Positions 63,681 through 64,000 of a stretch of 64,000 nucleotides of DNA are shown one piece after another. Under the pieces are notes generated by a model. That model made no database searches, was not told the origin of the DNA, and saw only the letters and a list, made by a program, of their open reading frames with translations. The position numbers were made by a program, and so were the translations under genes. The DNA is taken from assembly GCF_900113285.1 (NCBI RefSeq), contig NZ_FOOT01000002.1, forward strand, positions 186,001-250,000, read 5' to 3'. Every line of letters starts with the position of its first letter. Positions within the stretch are counted from its first letter, which is position 1. Source of the DNA: Pontibacter chinhatensis (lineage in GTDB: Bacteria; Bacteroidota; Bacteroidia; Cytophagales; Hymenobacteraceae).

Positions 63681-63710
63681 AAGGCCCGGTAACTTAGCCG
63701 GGCCTTTTTT
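63681..63710 (+). terminator. Hairpin terminator between the GH16 gene and the regulator
   Basis: AAGGCCCGG at 63681-63689 pairs with CCGGGCCTT at 63698-63706, followed by four T. It stops the utilization-locus transcript and lies just beyond the stop codon of the opposing regulator gene. Confidence 0.85.
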
Positions 63711-63715
63711 ATAGG

Positions 63716-64000
63716 TTAATACTTAAGTATAAACTCGGTGAGGTTTACCTCCTGCTCCAGGTTCAGCTTCTTCCGCAGCCGGTAGCGGCTGGTTTCCACG
63801 CCTCTTAGCGACAGGTTCAGCAGCGAGGCGATTTCCTTGCTTGTCAGGTTCATGCGCAGGTACGCACAGAGCTTAATGTCCCGGTGGGTGAGGTCAGGGA
63901 AGTCGTGGCGCAGCCGCTTGAGAAAGCCCTGGTGCAGCTGGTTGAAGTGCAGCTCAAACTGGTCCCAGTTGTTCTCTACCTTAATGTCTTCTTCCACGGA
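63716..64000 (-). CDS. LuxR-type helix-turn-helix regulator, C-terminal part
   Basis: The frame is open to the window edge, so the gene continues beyond 64000. The visible residues end in a LuxR-family helix-turn-helix: LTHRDIKLCAYLRMNLTSKE, IASLLNLSLRGVETSRYRLR, then KKLNL. In Bacteroidetes such domains often end large proteins with a sensory two-component-like propeller and Y_Y_Y domain, located beside the glycan-utilization genes that they control. Its position, convergent to the GH16 gene, suggests that it senses the glucan. The sensor part cannot be seen. Confidence 0.75.
   Translation of the reverse strand, partial: SVEEDIKVENNWDQFELHFNQLHQGFLKRLRHDFPDLTHRDIKLCAYLRMNLTSKEIASLLNLSLRGVETSRYRLRKKLNLEQEVNLTEFILKY

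Overview
The window looks like chromosome of a Bacteroidota, most likely a Pontibacter/Hymenobacter-like member of the Cytophagales. The sequence supports this with a fused LpxC-FabZ gene, a PorX-type response regulator with a PglZ domain, a SusC/SusD pair, weak Shine-Dalgarno sites and TAnnTTTG promoter boxes. The genus is inference. I see no rRNA, tRNA or CRISPR array.

Layout. 1-1.7 kb: 3' end of a secreted CHRD/beta-propeller protein. 2-5.2 kb: mobile-element debris, namely a frameshifted TnpB fossil, an intact MobC/relaxase/membrane-protein block and gene remnants. 5.2-12.4 kb: a Kelch lipoprotein, an XRE regulator, a macro-domain hydrolase, Mrp and NifU-type Fe-S carriers, fumarylacetoacetase and a flavin-reductase-like protein. 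12.5-43 kb: a very large surface-glycan locus, almost all on the minus strand. Its left part holds a bacillosamine-type pathway (PglF/E/D/C-like enzymes), UDP-glucose dehydrogenase and a glycosyltransferase. The middle holds a deacetylase, a polymerase-like membrane protein, a GNAT protein and five glycosyltransferases. The right part holds a complete-looking legionaminic-acid pathway (LegF, PtmE, LegG, LegI, LegH, LegC, LegB), a UDP-glucuronate epimerase, a pyruvyltransferase, a nitroreductase and a Wzx flippase. 43.6-56 kb: core genes, namely alanine dehydrogenase, tsaE-porX, an HD phosphohydrolase, lpxD, lpxC/fabZ-lpxA-ABC ATPase, a YebC-family protein and a calcium/sodium antiporter. 56.4-64 kb: a polysaccharide utilization locus with SusC, SusD, a PKD lipoprotein and a GH16 glucanase, followed by the end of a convergent LuxR-type regulator.

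How the genes fit together. The glycan locus can make an activated UDP-diNAc-bacillosamine-like sugar and load it on undecaprenyl phosphate. It can also make UDP-glucuronate/galacturonate and a CMP-nonulosonate, extend the chain with several transferases, and flip and polymerise it. The lpx cluster makes lipid A. The last block would bind, cut and import a beta-glucan, with laminarin-like glucan the best guess.

The most unusual signal is not a gene. The heptamer AAGTATA (reverse complement TATACTT, core of the palindrome AAGTATACTT) is repeated far above chance on both strands, inside genes in several reading frames and between genes. It is nearly missing from the AT-rich part of the glycan locus (about 20.7-43.6 kb) and from the GC-rich ugd gene, which suggests these were acquired from elsewhere. 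The intergenic regions also hold a pair of inverted dispersed repeats (45.05-45.21 and 49.02-49.17 kb) and other hairpin elements.
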